Below are positions 1 to 6,639 of a DNA stretch of 8,176 nucleotides, piece after piece. The stretch is from the NCBI GenBank assembly GCA_017958585.1, contig JAGDCK010000073.1:1-8176 (forward strand), written 5' to 3'. A model generated the notes under the pieces. That model saw nothing but the letters and a program-made list of their open reading frames with translations, did no database searches and was not told where the DNA came from. The translations under genes were made by a program, and so were the position numbers. The DNA comes from Lachnospiraceae bacterium. Its GTDB lineage: Bacteria; Bacillota; Clostridia; Lachnospirales; Lachnospiraceae. Every line of letters begins with the position of its first letter. The stretch's first letter is position 1.

Positions 1-1575
1 GCAATTGTGGATGAGGCCAATGATTATCTGTATGCATATGCAGCTGCAGATGCAGCAGGTGTAAAGGCACTTTTTGCGGAAGAACTTATATGCAGGCTGA
101 TGGATCCTTCCTTATTTGAATATTTCGGATTACCGGAAACAAATGAAGAAAACAGGGAATCAAATGTGACAGCGCTGCTTGACCGTATAGTAACAAGCGG
201 AGCTGAATATCAGGTAACAGCCAAGAATCCAAGTGGTGGTGACCAAAATATTACCGTTCAGGATTATACGGTTAGCTGGGGTGTAAATTCAGAAGACGGA
301 AGCCCGGTTGTTAGTACACTTCCGGTTTATACCCTTGAAAACATTGACCAGGTACTTATCTGTACTGATTTTAATGATAGAACAGGACGGGGAAATAATT
401 TCCTCATCTGTGATGTAGATGATGGAGCGAATGCCGAAACAGACAGTACAACGATCGCTGATGCCGGTGGACCGGGAGGCGCAGGCGGTGTCAGATTCGT
501 GGTTAATTCGATCAACCCTGCCACCATTAAAGCAGGTGGAATGGGCAGAATAGAAACCGTTCTTAATGAAGATGACATTTATACAATAGAAGTAAATGGT
601 GGGGCACCTGGATCATTCCTTCGTGTCACAGATCCGGTTCAAGGTGCTGACAGGATCAGACTGTTGAAGACTTCTGAGAAATACCTGACTGTCGGTGGTG
701 AGGGAGAGACTAAAGCTTACGGTATGATCGGGGATAACGGAAAAAACATTGATTCTGTCTGGGCTACAAGTAATGATGATACGGCTGTTGCAAGGGTTTA
801 TGTGGGTGACAGCACCATCCATTTGTATCCTTTGAATGGTAATGCAGGCCTCTCCAATACGGATATCATTTCAGTAGAACTGGTGGATCCGTCACAGGCA
901 GATGGAGTTGGTCTTGATACGACTAACATTGCTGACATCAAATTGACATTTAACTCAAACTTCTACGATGAGATTCCTTTAAAGATCGTATTCGAAGGCG
1001 GAATAACGAAATATATAACCATCGTTCGCGTTGGCCTGGTGATCCAGTATCGGTATCTTGGAGGAGATCCCAATAACGGCTGGGATGAAGGAACAAATGA
1101 TTGGATCGTTGATCATGACACGATCACTCATGATTATTATGGTCAGGCGATGCCATTTGATTACACTTATTTTAATCCGAATAACCCTGAGCAGATCTTG
1201 ATAACAGCAACTTATTTTCATCCGACAAATGATCCTACCGGTGGAGCATCAGATTACAATCTGTATCTGACTTTTGACAACGGTTCTCATAGGGTCGTGA
1301 CTCCGGATGATGCTGAACACAATTTCAACGGAAGGCTTGATGCAACAAATGATAAGGTGGCATCAACCACATTCATCATTGGTTTCGAACAGGCAAGAGA
1401 GTATTTTGACGATTATGTATGGATCGGACAGCTTACAGAAACCAACTATCACGAGGGCGGTTTCTACGCAACAGTATTGAATGCAGGATTTGATGATGAC
1501 ACTAACTATAGCGGAACGCAGATGGGATCCGGCAAGGGTGTATACTGGGACGGCCATATAGAATTCTATAATTAA
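1..1575 (+). CDS. Unrecognised large extracellular-type protein, 5' end cut by window edge
   Basis: I do not recognise the family. The frame is open from base 1 (Ala-Ile before a GTG at 7), there is no signal peptide and no ribosome site is visible, so the true start lies upstream and at least 524 residues are present. Numbering from the GTG codon: a helical, Ala- and Glu-rich start (1-62), a Gly-rich linker GGPGGAGG (154-161), then a long beta-rich region dense in Asp, Asn, Thr and Gly. Residues about 225-345 alternate hydrophobic and polar residues, and the SVWATSNDDTAVARV stretch (250-264) vaguely resembles the core of bacterial Ig-like (Big_2) domains. The C-terminal part is rich in Tyr, Trp, Asp and His (about 347-522) and ends in GHIEFYN. 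No LPxTG motif, membrane segment or catalytic motif is seen. The acidic, almost Cys-poor composition suggests a surface or secreted protein (inference). Its stop lies 14 bases before the LysM gene, so the two are probably co-transcribed. Confidence 0.8.
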   Translation, partial: AIVDEANDYLYAYAAADAAGVKALFAEELICRLMDPSLFEYFGLPETNEENRESNVTALLDRIVTSGAEYQVTAKNPSGGDQNITVQDYTVSWGVNSEDGSPVVSTLPVYTLENIDQVLICTDFNDRTGRGNNFLICDVDDGANAETDSTTIADAGGPGGAGGVRFVVNSINPATIKAGGMGRIETVLNEDDIYTIEVNGGAPGSFLRVTDPVQGADRIRLLKTSEKYLTVGGEGETKAYGMIGDNGKNIDSVWATSNDDTAVARVYVGDSTIHLYPLNGNAGLSNTDIISVELVDPSQADGVGLDTTNIADIKLTFNSNFYDEIPLKIVFEGGITKYITIVRVGLVIQYRYLGGDPNNGWDEGTNDWIVDHDTITHDYYGQAMPFDYTYFNPNNPEQILITATYFHPTNDPTGGASDYNLYLTFDNGSHRVVTPDDAEHNFNGRLDATNDKVASTTFIIGFEQAREYFDDYVWIGQLTETNYHEGGFYATVLNAGFDDDTNYSGTQMGSGKGVYWDGHIEFYN

Positions 1576-1589
1576 GAGGGGATGAAACT

Positions 1590-2372
1590 ATGATGAAGAG
1601 ACTGATTATTACGATAGCATTGGCGCTTATGATCATAGGAATCCCTATGATAAGTGAGGCCAAGGACAGAGAAGTAACCGTTACCGACGCGACAGTAACG
1701 AGCACAGGGGCAACCGTGAGCGGAACCACAGATGCACCTGCAGTTATGGTTCAGATACGTAATGCAAACGATGAGATTGTTGCCATGTCATCCTTTGCCG
1801 TGGTAAATAATACTTTTAACGGAACTGTAAGCCAGAGCCTTACAGCGGGCGCAACCTACAATATTTACGTTGCAGATTATGAGGGCGGACCTTTCTCGAC
1901 AGCTGAGGGAACAGTGCCGGAGCCTCCTGCTTCTTCCACTCCTTCTGTGCAGCCTTCTCAGAACTCAGGTGGCGGGTCAGGCGGAAACAGTTCCGGAGAG
2001 GAAAAAAAGAAGGTGACCGTCACTGAGAAGAGGATCTACACGGTAATAAAGGGAGACAATCTTGGCAAGATTTCCAAAAAGCTTGGCGTGACTTTGCAGG
2101 AGCTTGTGACATGGAATTATTTCAAGAACATCAATCTGATCTATCCCGGACAGCAGATCATATATTATGTGACTGTCACAAAAGATGCGGATCAGGTGCT
2201 CGATGATGGAAATGACCTCAAAGAGGGCGGAAAAGGTATCTATGTGGTAAAGAAAGGCGACAACCTTACAAAGATCGCAAGGAAACTTAAAGTTTCGCTG
2301 AATTACATATTAAAGAGAAATCAGATAAAGAATATCAATCTGATCTATCCCGGACAGAAGATCAAATACTAG
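1590..2372 (+). CDS. Secreted protein with N-terminal beta domain and two C-terminal LysM domains
   Basis: This is a 260-residue exported protein that probably binds peptidoglycan. Residues 1-24 form a signal peptide (MMKR, a hydrophobic core, then a SEA-K cleavage-like site). Residues about 27-110 form a Thr/Val-rich domain that looks like one beta-sandwich (inference; family not recognised). Residues 111-138 are a Pro/Ser/Gly linker, which suits wall spanning. Two LysM repeats follow at about 148-193 and 217-260, each with a Y-x-V-x-K-G-D-N-L start and an I-N-L-I-Y-P-G-Q end typical of LysM, a domain that binds N-acetylglucosamine-containing glycans. No catalytic domain is present, so it is an adaptor or anchor rather than a hydrolase by itself. 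The start at 1590 follows GAGGGG with about 8 bases spacing; a second ATG is the next codon. The preceding gene ends 14 bases upstream and a terminator follows, making this the last gene of its unit. Confidence 0.9.
   Translation: MMKRLIITIALALMIIGIPMISEAKDREVTVTDATVTSTGATVSGTTDAPAVMVQIRNANDEIVAMSSFAVVNNTFNGTVSQSLTAGATYNIYVADYEGGPFSTAEGTVPEPPASSTPSVQPSQNSGGGSGGNSSGEEKKKVTVTEKRIYTVIKGDNLGKISKKLGVTLQELVTWNYFKNINLIYPGQQIIYYVTVTKDADQVLDDGNDLKEGGKGIYVVKKGDNLTKIARKLKVSLNYILKRNQIKNINLIYPGQKIKY
2130..2357 (+). repeat. Duplicated LysM-coding segment (24-bp identical copies)
   Basis: Bases 2130-2153 and 2334-2357 are identical and encode the end of each LysM domain (I-N-L-I-Y-P-G-Q). The upstream parts of the two domains differ much more at DNA level, although both keep the K-G-D-N-L motif. 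This is visible directly; internal duplication followed by uneven divergence or gene conversion is inference. Confidence 0.75.
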
Positions 2373-2416
2373 GCACGCGGACAGATCAGACATTATCCGA
2401 TCAGATTAAATCTATC

Positions 2417-2450
2417 AAAAGGCCGAAGATCTCTTCGGTCTTTTGTTTTT
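2417..2450 (+). terminator. Intrinsic terminator after LysM gene
   Basis: An 8-bp stem, GGCCGAAG (2421-2428) against CTTCGGTC (2433-2440) with one G-U pair, encloses a 4-base loop. Four A's before it can pair with the first four T's after it, and the tract TTTTGTTTTT follows. It sits 45 bases after the LysM stop and separates that unit from the ftsEX operon. Confidence 0.9.
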
Positions 2451-2497
2451 AATAGGAAAATTTTTCCCTGTTACATAAATAAATCACTCCGCCCGGG

Positions 2498-2559
2498 ATG
2501 CAATTTATCACTTTCATTTTTAAAAAGGAAAATTGCATAAAAAAGTATTGCTTTTTATG
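2498..2559. promoter_or_regulatory. Nested inverted repeats upstream of the regulator, possible operator
   Basis: ATGCAATTT (2498-2506) is exactly repeated in inverse as AAATTGCAT (2530-2538), 23 bases apart. Overlapping its right arm, CATAAAAA (2536-2543) pairs with TTTTTATG (2552-2559) and can extend by a G-C pair across a one-base bulge. The arms lie beside the best promoter-like hexamers and before a gene for a DNA-binding protein, so they could be an autoregulatory operator. The sequence is AT-rich, so chance symmetry is possible. The rest of the 2451-2623 gap shows nothing else I can support. Confidence 0.35.
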
Positions 2560-2576
2560 TGGAATTTTTGTAAATT
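2548..2576 (+). promoter_or_regulatory. Weak candidate sigma-A promoter for the regulator-ftsEX operon
   Basis: TTGCTT (2548-2553) and TAAATT (2571-2576) are separated by 17 bases and each matches 4 of 6 consensus positions. An alternative is an extended -10, TGT-TATATG (2577-2585), without a good -35. A promoter is expected here because a strong terminator lies upstream and no other gap in the following operon exceeds 24 bases. Confidence 0.35.
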
Positions 2577-2608
2577 TGTTATATGGTCCAGCAAATCGGC
2601 AAAAAGCC

Positions 2609-2615
2609 AAAGGAG
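2609..2615 (+). promoter_or_regulatory. Ribosome binding site that fixes the regulator start at 2624
   Basis: AAAGGAG lies 8 bases before ATG 2624. The same reading frame is open upstream to an ATG at 2498, but that codon has no such site and its 42 extra codons run through the inverted repeats and the promoter region. Confidence 0.85.
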
Positions 2616-2623
2616 TAGTCAAA

Positions 2624-3709
2624 ATGATATCTAATCAGATCTTACAAAATACTATCGAAGGATTGAAGAGCATTTCCCGTGTGGAATTTGCGGTTATGGA
2701 TGCGGATGGCAAAGAAGTTGCATCCACCACAGAGATGGGCAACCGCAACAAGGCTGCCATGGAATTTTCTTCATCTCCTGCAGATTCGCAGGAAATCCAG
2801 GGATATCAGTATTTTAAAGTATATGATGATCAGACCTTAGAGTATATATTGGTAGCTGTCGGAAGCGGCGAAGATGTTTATATGATCGGCGAGATGGCAG
2901 CATTCCAGATACAGAATCTCCTGGTTGCATACAAAGAGCGTTTTGACAGAGACAACTTTATCAAGAATCTACTTCTCGACAACCTTCTTTTGGTCGATAT
3001 CTACAGCAGGTCCAAAAAACTTCACATTCAGACAGATGCTCCCAGAGTGGTAATGATAGTGGAATCCGCAAACGGCAAGGACAACAATGCCCTTGAGTCC
3101 GCAAGAGCCCACTTTGGCAATAACAGCAAGGATTTTATCACCGCCGTTGATGAGAACAATGTCATCGTGGTACGTGAACTTCCCGAAAATTACAACAACA
3201 AGGAGATCGGAAAGACAGCAAAGAGCCTTGAGGCACATCTTATAAAAGACGGCATGACAGAGGTCAGGATCGCATACGGTACCGTCATTCACGAGATCAA
3301 GGAAGTGAGCCGTTCCTACAAGGAGGCAAAGATGGCTTCCGACGTCGGCAAGATCTTCTTTGACGACAGGACCATCGTGGCTTATTCGGCCCTTGGTATC
3401 GGCCGTCTGATCTATCAGCTGCCCATCCCTCTCTGCAAGCTTTTCATCCGCGAGATATTTGGCGGCAAGAGTATAGAGGATTTTGATGATGAGACATTAA
3501 ACACCATCAACAAATTCTTTGAGAACAGCCTGAATGTGTCAGAGACATCAAGACAGTTGTTTATCCACCGTAATACGCTGGTTTATCGTCTTGACAAGCT
3601 CCAGAAGATCACAGGCCTTGATCTTCGTGTGTTTGAGGATGCCATCACTTTCAAGATCGCTCTTATGGTAGTCAAATACATGAAGTACATGGAGACCATG
3701 GAGTACTAA
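2624..3709 (+). CDS. PucR/CdaR-family helix-turn-helix transcriptional regulator
   Basis: This is a 361-residue cytoplasmic DNA-binding regulator. The C-terminal region (about 291-350) is the PucR-type HTH: T-I-N-K-F-F-E-N-S-L-N-V-S-E-T-S-R-Q-L then the R-N-T-L-V-Y-R-L-D-K-L recognition segment and a G-L-D-L turn, as in CdaR/PucR proteins. Residues about 135-245 fit the degenerate GGDEF-like domain common before this HTH. Residues 1-100 start with an amphipathic helix and an EFAVMDADGKEVAST stretch, like small PAS or sugar-diacid recognition sensor domains (inference). Known relatives control sugar diacid or purine use, but the ligand here cannot be told from sequence. It is the first gene of the operon, 24 bases before ftsE, so it may link a metabolic or envelope cue to cell-wall cutting genes, or regulate itself. 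The start is chosen by the Shine-Dalgarno sequence at 2609-2615. Confidence 0.85.
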   Translation: MISNQILQNTIEGLKSISRVEFAVMDADGKEVASTTEMGNRNKAAMEFSSSPADSQEIQGYQYFKVYDDQTLEYILVAVGSGEDVYMIGEMAAFQIQNLLVAYKERFDRDNFIKNLLLDNLLLVDIYSRSKKLHIQTDAPRVVMIVESANGKDNNALESARAHFGNNSKDFITAVDENNVIVVRELPENYNNKEIGKTAKSLEAHLIKDGMTEVRIAYGTVIHEIKEVSRSYKEAKMASDVGKIFFDDRTIVAYSALGIGRLIYQLPIPLCKLFIREIFGGKSIEDFDDETLNTINKFFENSLNVSETSRQLFIHRNTLVYRLDKLQKITGLDLRVFEDAITFKIALMVVKYMKYMETMEY

Positions 3710-3733
3710 TTAGGGGAAAGGTAATTTTTTTAC

Positions 3734-4480
3734 ATGTCATCAAATTCAGATAAAAAAAGATTAAAAAGAGAACAGTTTGTGGAGGAAAACGGTCTGATCT
3801 TCCTCGACAACGTGACCAAATCATACCAGACCGGCGCCCCTGCCTTAAACGGAGTGACTCTTCGAATAGACAAGGGAGAGTTTGTCTTCATCGTGGGAGA
3901 CAGCGGTTCCGGAAAATCAACCTTGATAAAATTGCTGCTGAGGGAGCTTACGGCTACCAGCGGCAATGTTTATGTTATGGGATATAATGTGTCGAAACTT
4001 CGTCACAGAAACATCCCCATGTTTCGTAGGAATCTGGGCGTGGTATTCCAGGATTTCAGACTTTTAAAAGACAGAAACGTATATGAAAACGTGGCTTTTG
4101 CCCAGAGGATCATAGAAAAGAGCGCAGGGGAGATAAGGCGAAATGTTCCTTCCATCCTGGCTACAGTGGGCCTTGCGGGAAAATACAAGGCAAAGCCAAA
4201 GCAGCTCTCCGGAGGTGAACAGCAGAGGGTGGCTCTTGCAAGAGCTCTTGTCAACAAGCCGGCCATACTCCTTGCGGATGAGCCTACCGGAAATCTTGAT
4301 CCGGGAAACTCATGGGAGATCATGAAACTGTTGGAACAGATCAATGAGAACGGTACCACCGTGGTGGTCGTAACTCATAACAGAGAGATCGTAAACGCCA
4401 TGGAGAAGCGAGTTATCGCCATGAAAAAAGGCGTCATAGTCAGCGACGAGGAGAAGGGTTATTACGTAGATGAAGATTAG
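3734..4480 (+). CDS. ftsE: Cell division ATP-binding protein FtsE
   Basis: This is the ATPase subunit of the FtsEX complex, acting at the inner face of the membrane; ATP binding and hydrolysis drive conformational change in FtsX and so control peptidoglycan hydrolases. The ABC motifs are complete: Walker A GDSGSGKST (55-63), Q-loop Q106 in VVFQDFRLL, signature LSGGEQQ (158-164), Walker B ILLADEPTGNLD (178-189) and switch His215 in VVTHN. At 248 residues it is longer than the usual roughly 225-230, mainly through a charged N-terminal extension (residues 1-20, KKRLKREQ). A GTG at 3779 could give a shorter form. The chosen ATG follows AGGGGAAAGG at a rather long 12-base spacing that includes seven T's. 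LolD/MacB-type ABC proteins share these motifs, but overlap with ftsX makes FtsE the clear choice. Confidence 0.95.
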   Translation: MSSNSDKKRLKREQFVEENGLIFLDNVTKSYQTGAPALNGVTLRIDKGEFVFIVGDSGSGKSTLIKLLLRELTATSGNVYVMGYNVSKLRHRNIPMFRRNLGVVFQDFRLLKDRNVYENVAFAQRIIEKSAGEIRRNVPSILATVGLAGKYKAKPKQLSGGEQQRVALARALVNKPAILLADEPTGNLDPGNSWEIMKLLEQINENGTTVVVVTHNREIVNAMEKRVIAMKKGVIVSDEEKGYYVDED

Positions 4481-5369
4481 GACATTTTTTTATATATTAA
4501 AACAGGGCATTGTAAACCTGTTCAGAAACAAATGGTATTCACTGGCATCGATCGCCACCATAGGAGCCTGCCTGTTTTTGCTGGGACTCTTCTATGCGGT
4601 TTTGGCAAACTTCCAGAATATCATAATGACCGCGGAGGAAGGGGTTTCCGTCACCGTTTTTTTCAATGAGGGAACCACCGATGCCCAGATGGAAAAACTG
4701 GGCCAGGAGATCGCAAAGAGACCCGAGGTTTCGGACGTGATCTTTCATTCCGATGATGAAGTATGGGCAACCTTCGGCCCCGAGTATTTCGGAGATGATT
4801 ATGCGGAAGGTTTTCCCGAAAATCCCCTTGAAGGCGAGGACAATTACGAGATCTATCTGAGCGACGTGTCCCTGCAGGGAGCTTTGGTCACCTGGCTTGA
4901 GTCAAAGACAGAAGTCAGAAAAGTAAACTACTCGGAGATGACCGCATCCACATTAAGCGGTGTAAATCTCCTGATATTCTATACTTCCGGCGGAATCATA
5001 CTGATCCTGCTGGCGGTCAGCATCTTCCTTATCAGCAATACCGTGTCTGTGGGAATCCAGGTTCGCAAGGAAGAGATAAATATCATGAAATACATTGGTG
5101 CTACGGACTTTTTTGTCAGGGCGCCCTTTGTGATAGAAGGTATGCTCATCGGACTTGTCGGTGCGGCGATACCCCTTGTGATAATCCATTCACTTTATCA
5201 ATATGCACTTGATTACATTGTGGAGAGATTTACGGTGTTAAGCGGACTGCTTAATTTCCTCCCGGTGAATACCATCTTTGCATTCCTCACTCCTCTGTCA
5301 GTGGCAGTGGGTGTCGGAATCGGTTTCATTGGCTCCATGAGCACAGTGAGAAGACATTTGCATGTATAA
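4470..5369 (+). CDS. ftsX: Cell division membrane protein FtsX
   Basis: This is the membrane partner of FtsE, 299 residues, usual length for Gram-positive FtsX. It has a short cytoplasmic N-terminus with a FRNKWYSLASI entry, then TM1 (about 24-47), a large extracellular domain (about 48-165), TM2 (167-191), TM3 (218-243) and TM4 (267-289). The conserved cytoplasmic loop between TM2 and TM3 contains R-K-E-E-I-N-I-M-K-Y-I-G-A-T, the coupling segment typical of FtsX. In known systems the extracellular domain binds a coiled-coil hydrolase or activator (PcsB, CwlO, RipC, EnvC). The ATG lies inside ftsE with an 11-base overlap, implying translational coupling and equal output of the two subunits. 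The next gene, 22 bases on, encodes just such a coiled-coil hydrolase. Confidence 0.96.
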   Translation: MKIRTFFYILKQGIVNLFRNKWYSLASIATIGACLFLLGLFYAVLANFQNIIMTAEEGVSVTVFFNEGTTDAQMEKLGQEIAKRPEVSDVIFHSDDEVWATFGPEYFGDDYAEGFPENPLEGEDNYEIYLSDVSLQGALVTWLESKTEVRKVNYSEMTASTLSGVNLLIFYTSGGIILILLAVSIFLISNTVSVGIQVRKEEINIMKYIGATDFFVRAPFVIEGMLIGLVGAAIPLVIIHSLYQYALDYIVERFTVLSGLLNFLPVNTIFAFLTPLSVAVGVGIGFIGSMSTVRRHLHV

Positions 5370-5391
5370 AACTGTTGCGGAAGAGACTTAA

Positions 5392-6624
5392 ATGGCAAAA
5401 AAGAAAACATTCATTTTGTTCCTTGCCCTTTGCCTGGTTTTGACCGGTGTGTCCCTGGCGCAGATCCCTGCGAGAGCGGTCACGGGAGGTGCCCTTACAA
5501 ATGACAGCATCAAACAAAAGGAAAGCCAGATAAAAGAGGCGGAACAGGAAAAAAATAAATACAAAAACAGCGTGACCGACCTGGAAAAAGTAAAGAAGCA
5601 GCTGGAAAACGCAAAGTCGGATCTCACGGTATACGTAAGAGAGCTCGACGCAAACCTTGCCTCCATTCAGGCAAACATTGCGGACTTAAAAGAGCAGATC
5701 TCCGTAAAGGAAGAGCAGATCCGTGTCACCTCGGAGGAACTGGACAAAGCCATAGAGATCGAGGAAAACCAGTACGCGTCAATGCTTGTCAGGATCAGGC
5801 TTTTGTACGAGCAGGATGAATATTATATCGTGGAGTCCATAGTAAACGCCGGCAGCTTCAAGGAGATGCTTAACCGCGCGGATTACATGGAACGCATCAT
5901 GAACTATGACAAAAACCTCTTCGAGGAGTACAAGGCCACAAGAGAGTATGTGGCTCTTTGCAAGGAGACCCTTGAAGCCGAAAAGGCGGCTCTCGATGAG
6001 GCAAAAGCCACTGTGGAAGCTGAGGAAGCCTCCCTTCAGGCTTTGATCATACAAAAAAACAACGACATCAAGGCTTATCAGAATGATATAAACAACAAAG
6101 ACGCGGCCATCAGGGAATACGAGGCCATGATAAAGCAGCAGGATGAGGAGATAAAAGCTTTAGAGGCTGCGATCGCAGAGGAAAAGAGAGCTCTCCTTGC
6201 TGCAAACGGTTCCGTGATCACTTACGACGGTGGTGTGTTCAAATTCCCTCTGGCAAAATACACCAGAGTGTCTGACGACTATGGTATGAGGATCCATCCC
6301 ACTCTGGGAGTTCAGCAGTTCCACAACGGTGTGGACTTTGCGGCGCCCTACGGAACAGCCATCTATGCGGCCTATGACGGCAAGGTTGTGGCTGCGGACT
6401 ACAGTTCATCCATGGGAAATTATGTGATGATAGACCACGGAAGCGGCTTGTACACCATCTATATGCACGCTTCATCCCTGAATGTATCAAAGGGAGACGT
6501 GGTGGTTAAGGGAGAGACCATTGCGGCGGTAGGCTCCACAGGCCGAAGCACAGGAAATCATCTTCACTTCAGCGTCCGTTTGAACGGTTCCTACGTAACA
6601 CCATGGAACTATCTCTCAGAGTAA
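5392..6624 (+). CDS. Secreted coiled-coil M23 peptidoglycan endopeptidase, likely FtsEX effector
   Basis: This is a 410-residue exported murein hydrolase. Residues 1-29 form a signal peptide (MAKKK, hydrophobic core, AQIPARA). Residues about 38-270 are a long coiled coil rich in Glu, Lys, Gln and Ala, broken by a hydrophobic stretch with aromatics (about 128-170) as in the tip of PcsB/EnvC-type coiled coils, the part that contacts or blocks partners. Residues about 280-408 are an M23 (LytM) zinc metallopeptidase: ligands H311 and D315 in HNGVD, H392 in HLH, catalytic H359 in YMHA and H390. All key residues are present, so it should cut peptide cross-links itself, unlike EnvC, whose site is degenerate. 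Its place right after ftsX argues that FtsEX controls it. GGAAGA lies 7 bases before the ATG. One cysteine (C190) is in the coiled coil besides one in the signal peptide. Confidence 0.93.
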   Translation: MAKKKTFILFLALCLVLTGVSLAQIPARAVTGGALTNDSIKQKESQIKEAEQEKNKYKNSVTDLEKVKKQLENAKSDLTVYVRELDANLASIQANIADLKEQISVKEEQIRVTSEELDKAIEIEENQYASMLVRIRLLYEQDEYYIVESIVNAGSFKEMLNRADYMERIMNYDKNLFEEYKATREYVALCKETLEAEKAALDEAKATVEAEEASLQALIIQKNNDIKAYQNDINNKDAAIREYEAMIKQQDEEIKALEAAIAEEKRALLAANGSVITYDGGVFKFPLAKYTRVSDDYGMRIHPTLGVQQFHNGVDFAAPYGTAIYAAYDGKVVAADYSSSMGNYVMIDHGSGLYTIYMHASSLNVSKGDVVVKGETIAAVGSTGRSTGNHLHFSVRLNGSYVTPWNYLSE

Positions 6625-6639
6625 AGAATTGGAGAAAAA

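Noticed and set aside
7..9. GTG at 7 as the true start of the first gene
   Set aside because: The frame is open to base 1, no ribosome site is visible, and the protein lacks the signal peptide expected of a surface-type protein, so the start is more likely upstream.
2455..2467. GGAAAA-T-TTTTCC palindrome after the first terminator
   Set aside because: Short, AT-rich, with only a one-base centre that cannot form a loop; likely chance symmetry next to the terminator.
2498..2623. 42-codon N-terminal extension of the PucR/CdaR-type regulator from ATG 2498
   Set aside because: No ribosome site before 2498; the stretch is AT-rich, overlaps inverted repeats and the candidate promoter, and a strong AAAGGAG site precedes ATG 2624, where family-like sequence begins.
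3684..3731. Imperfect hairpin at the end of the regulator gene followed by seven T's, as a terminator before ftsE
   Set aside because: The stem (AGTAC-ATGG with CCAT-GTACT) has a 3-base bulge and the T-tract is about 17 bases away, so the geometry does not fit an intrinsic terminator. A minor attenuating role cannot be excluded.
4003..4359. Antisense open frame of 118 codons within ftsE
   Set aside because: It lies wholly opposite a gene with complete ABC motifs, has no ribosome site or recognisable protein features, and is best explained as a shadow of the coding frame. The same holds for other antisense frames in the window.
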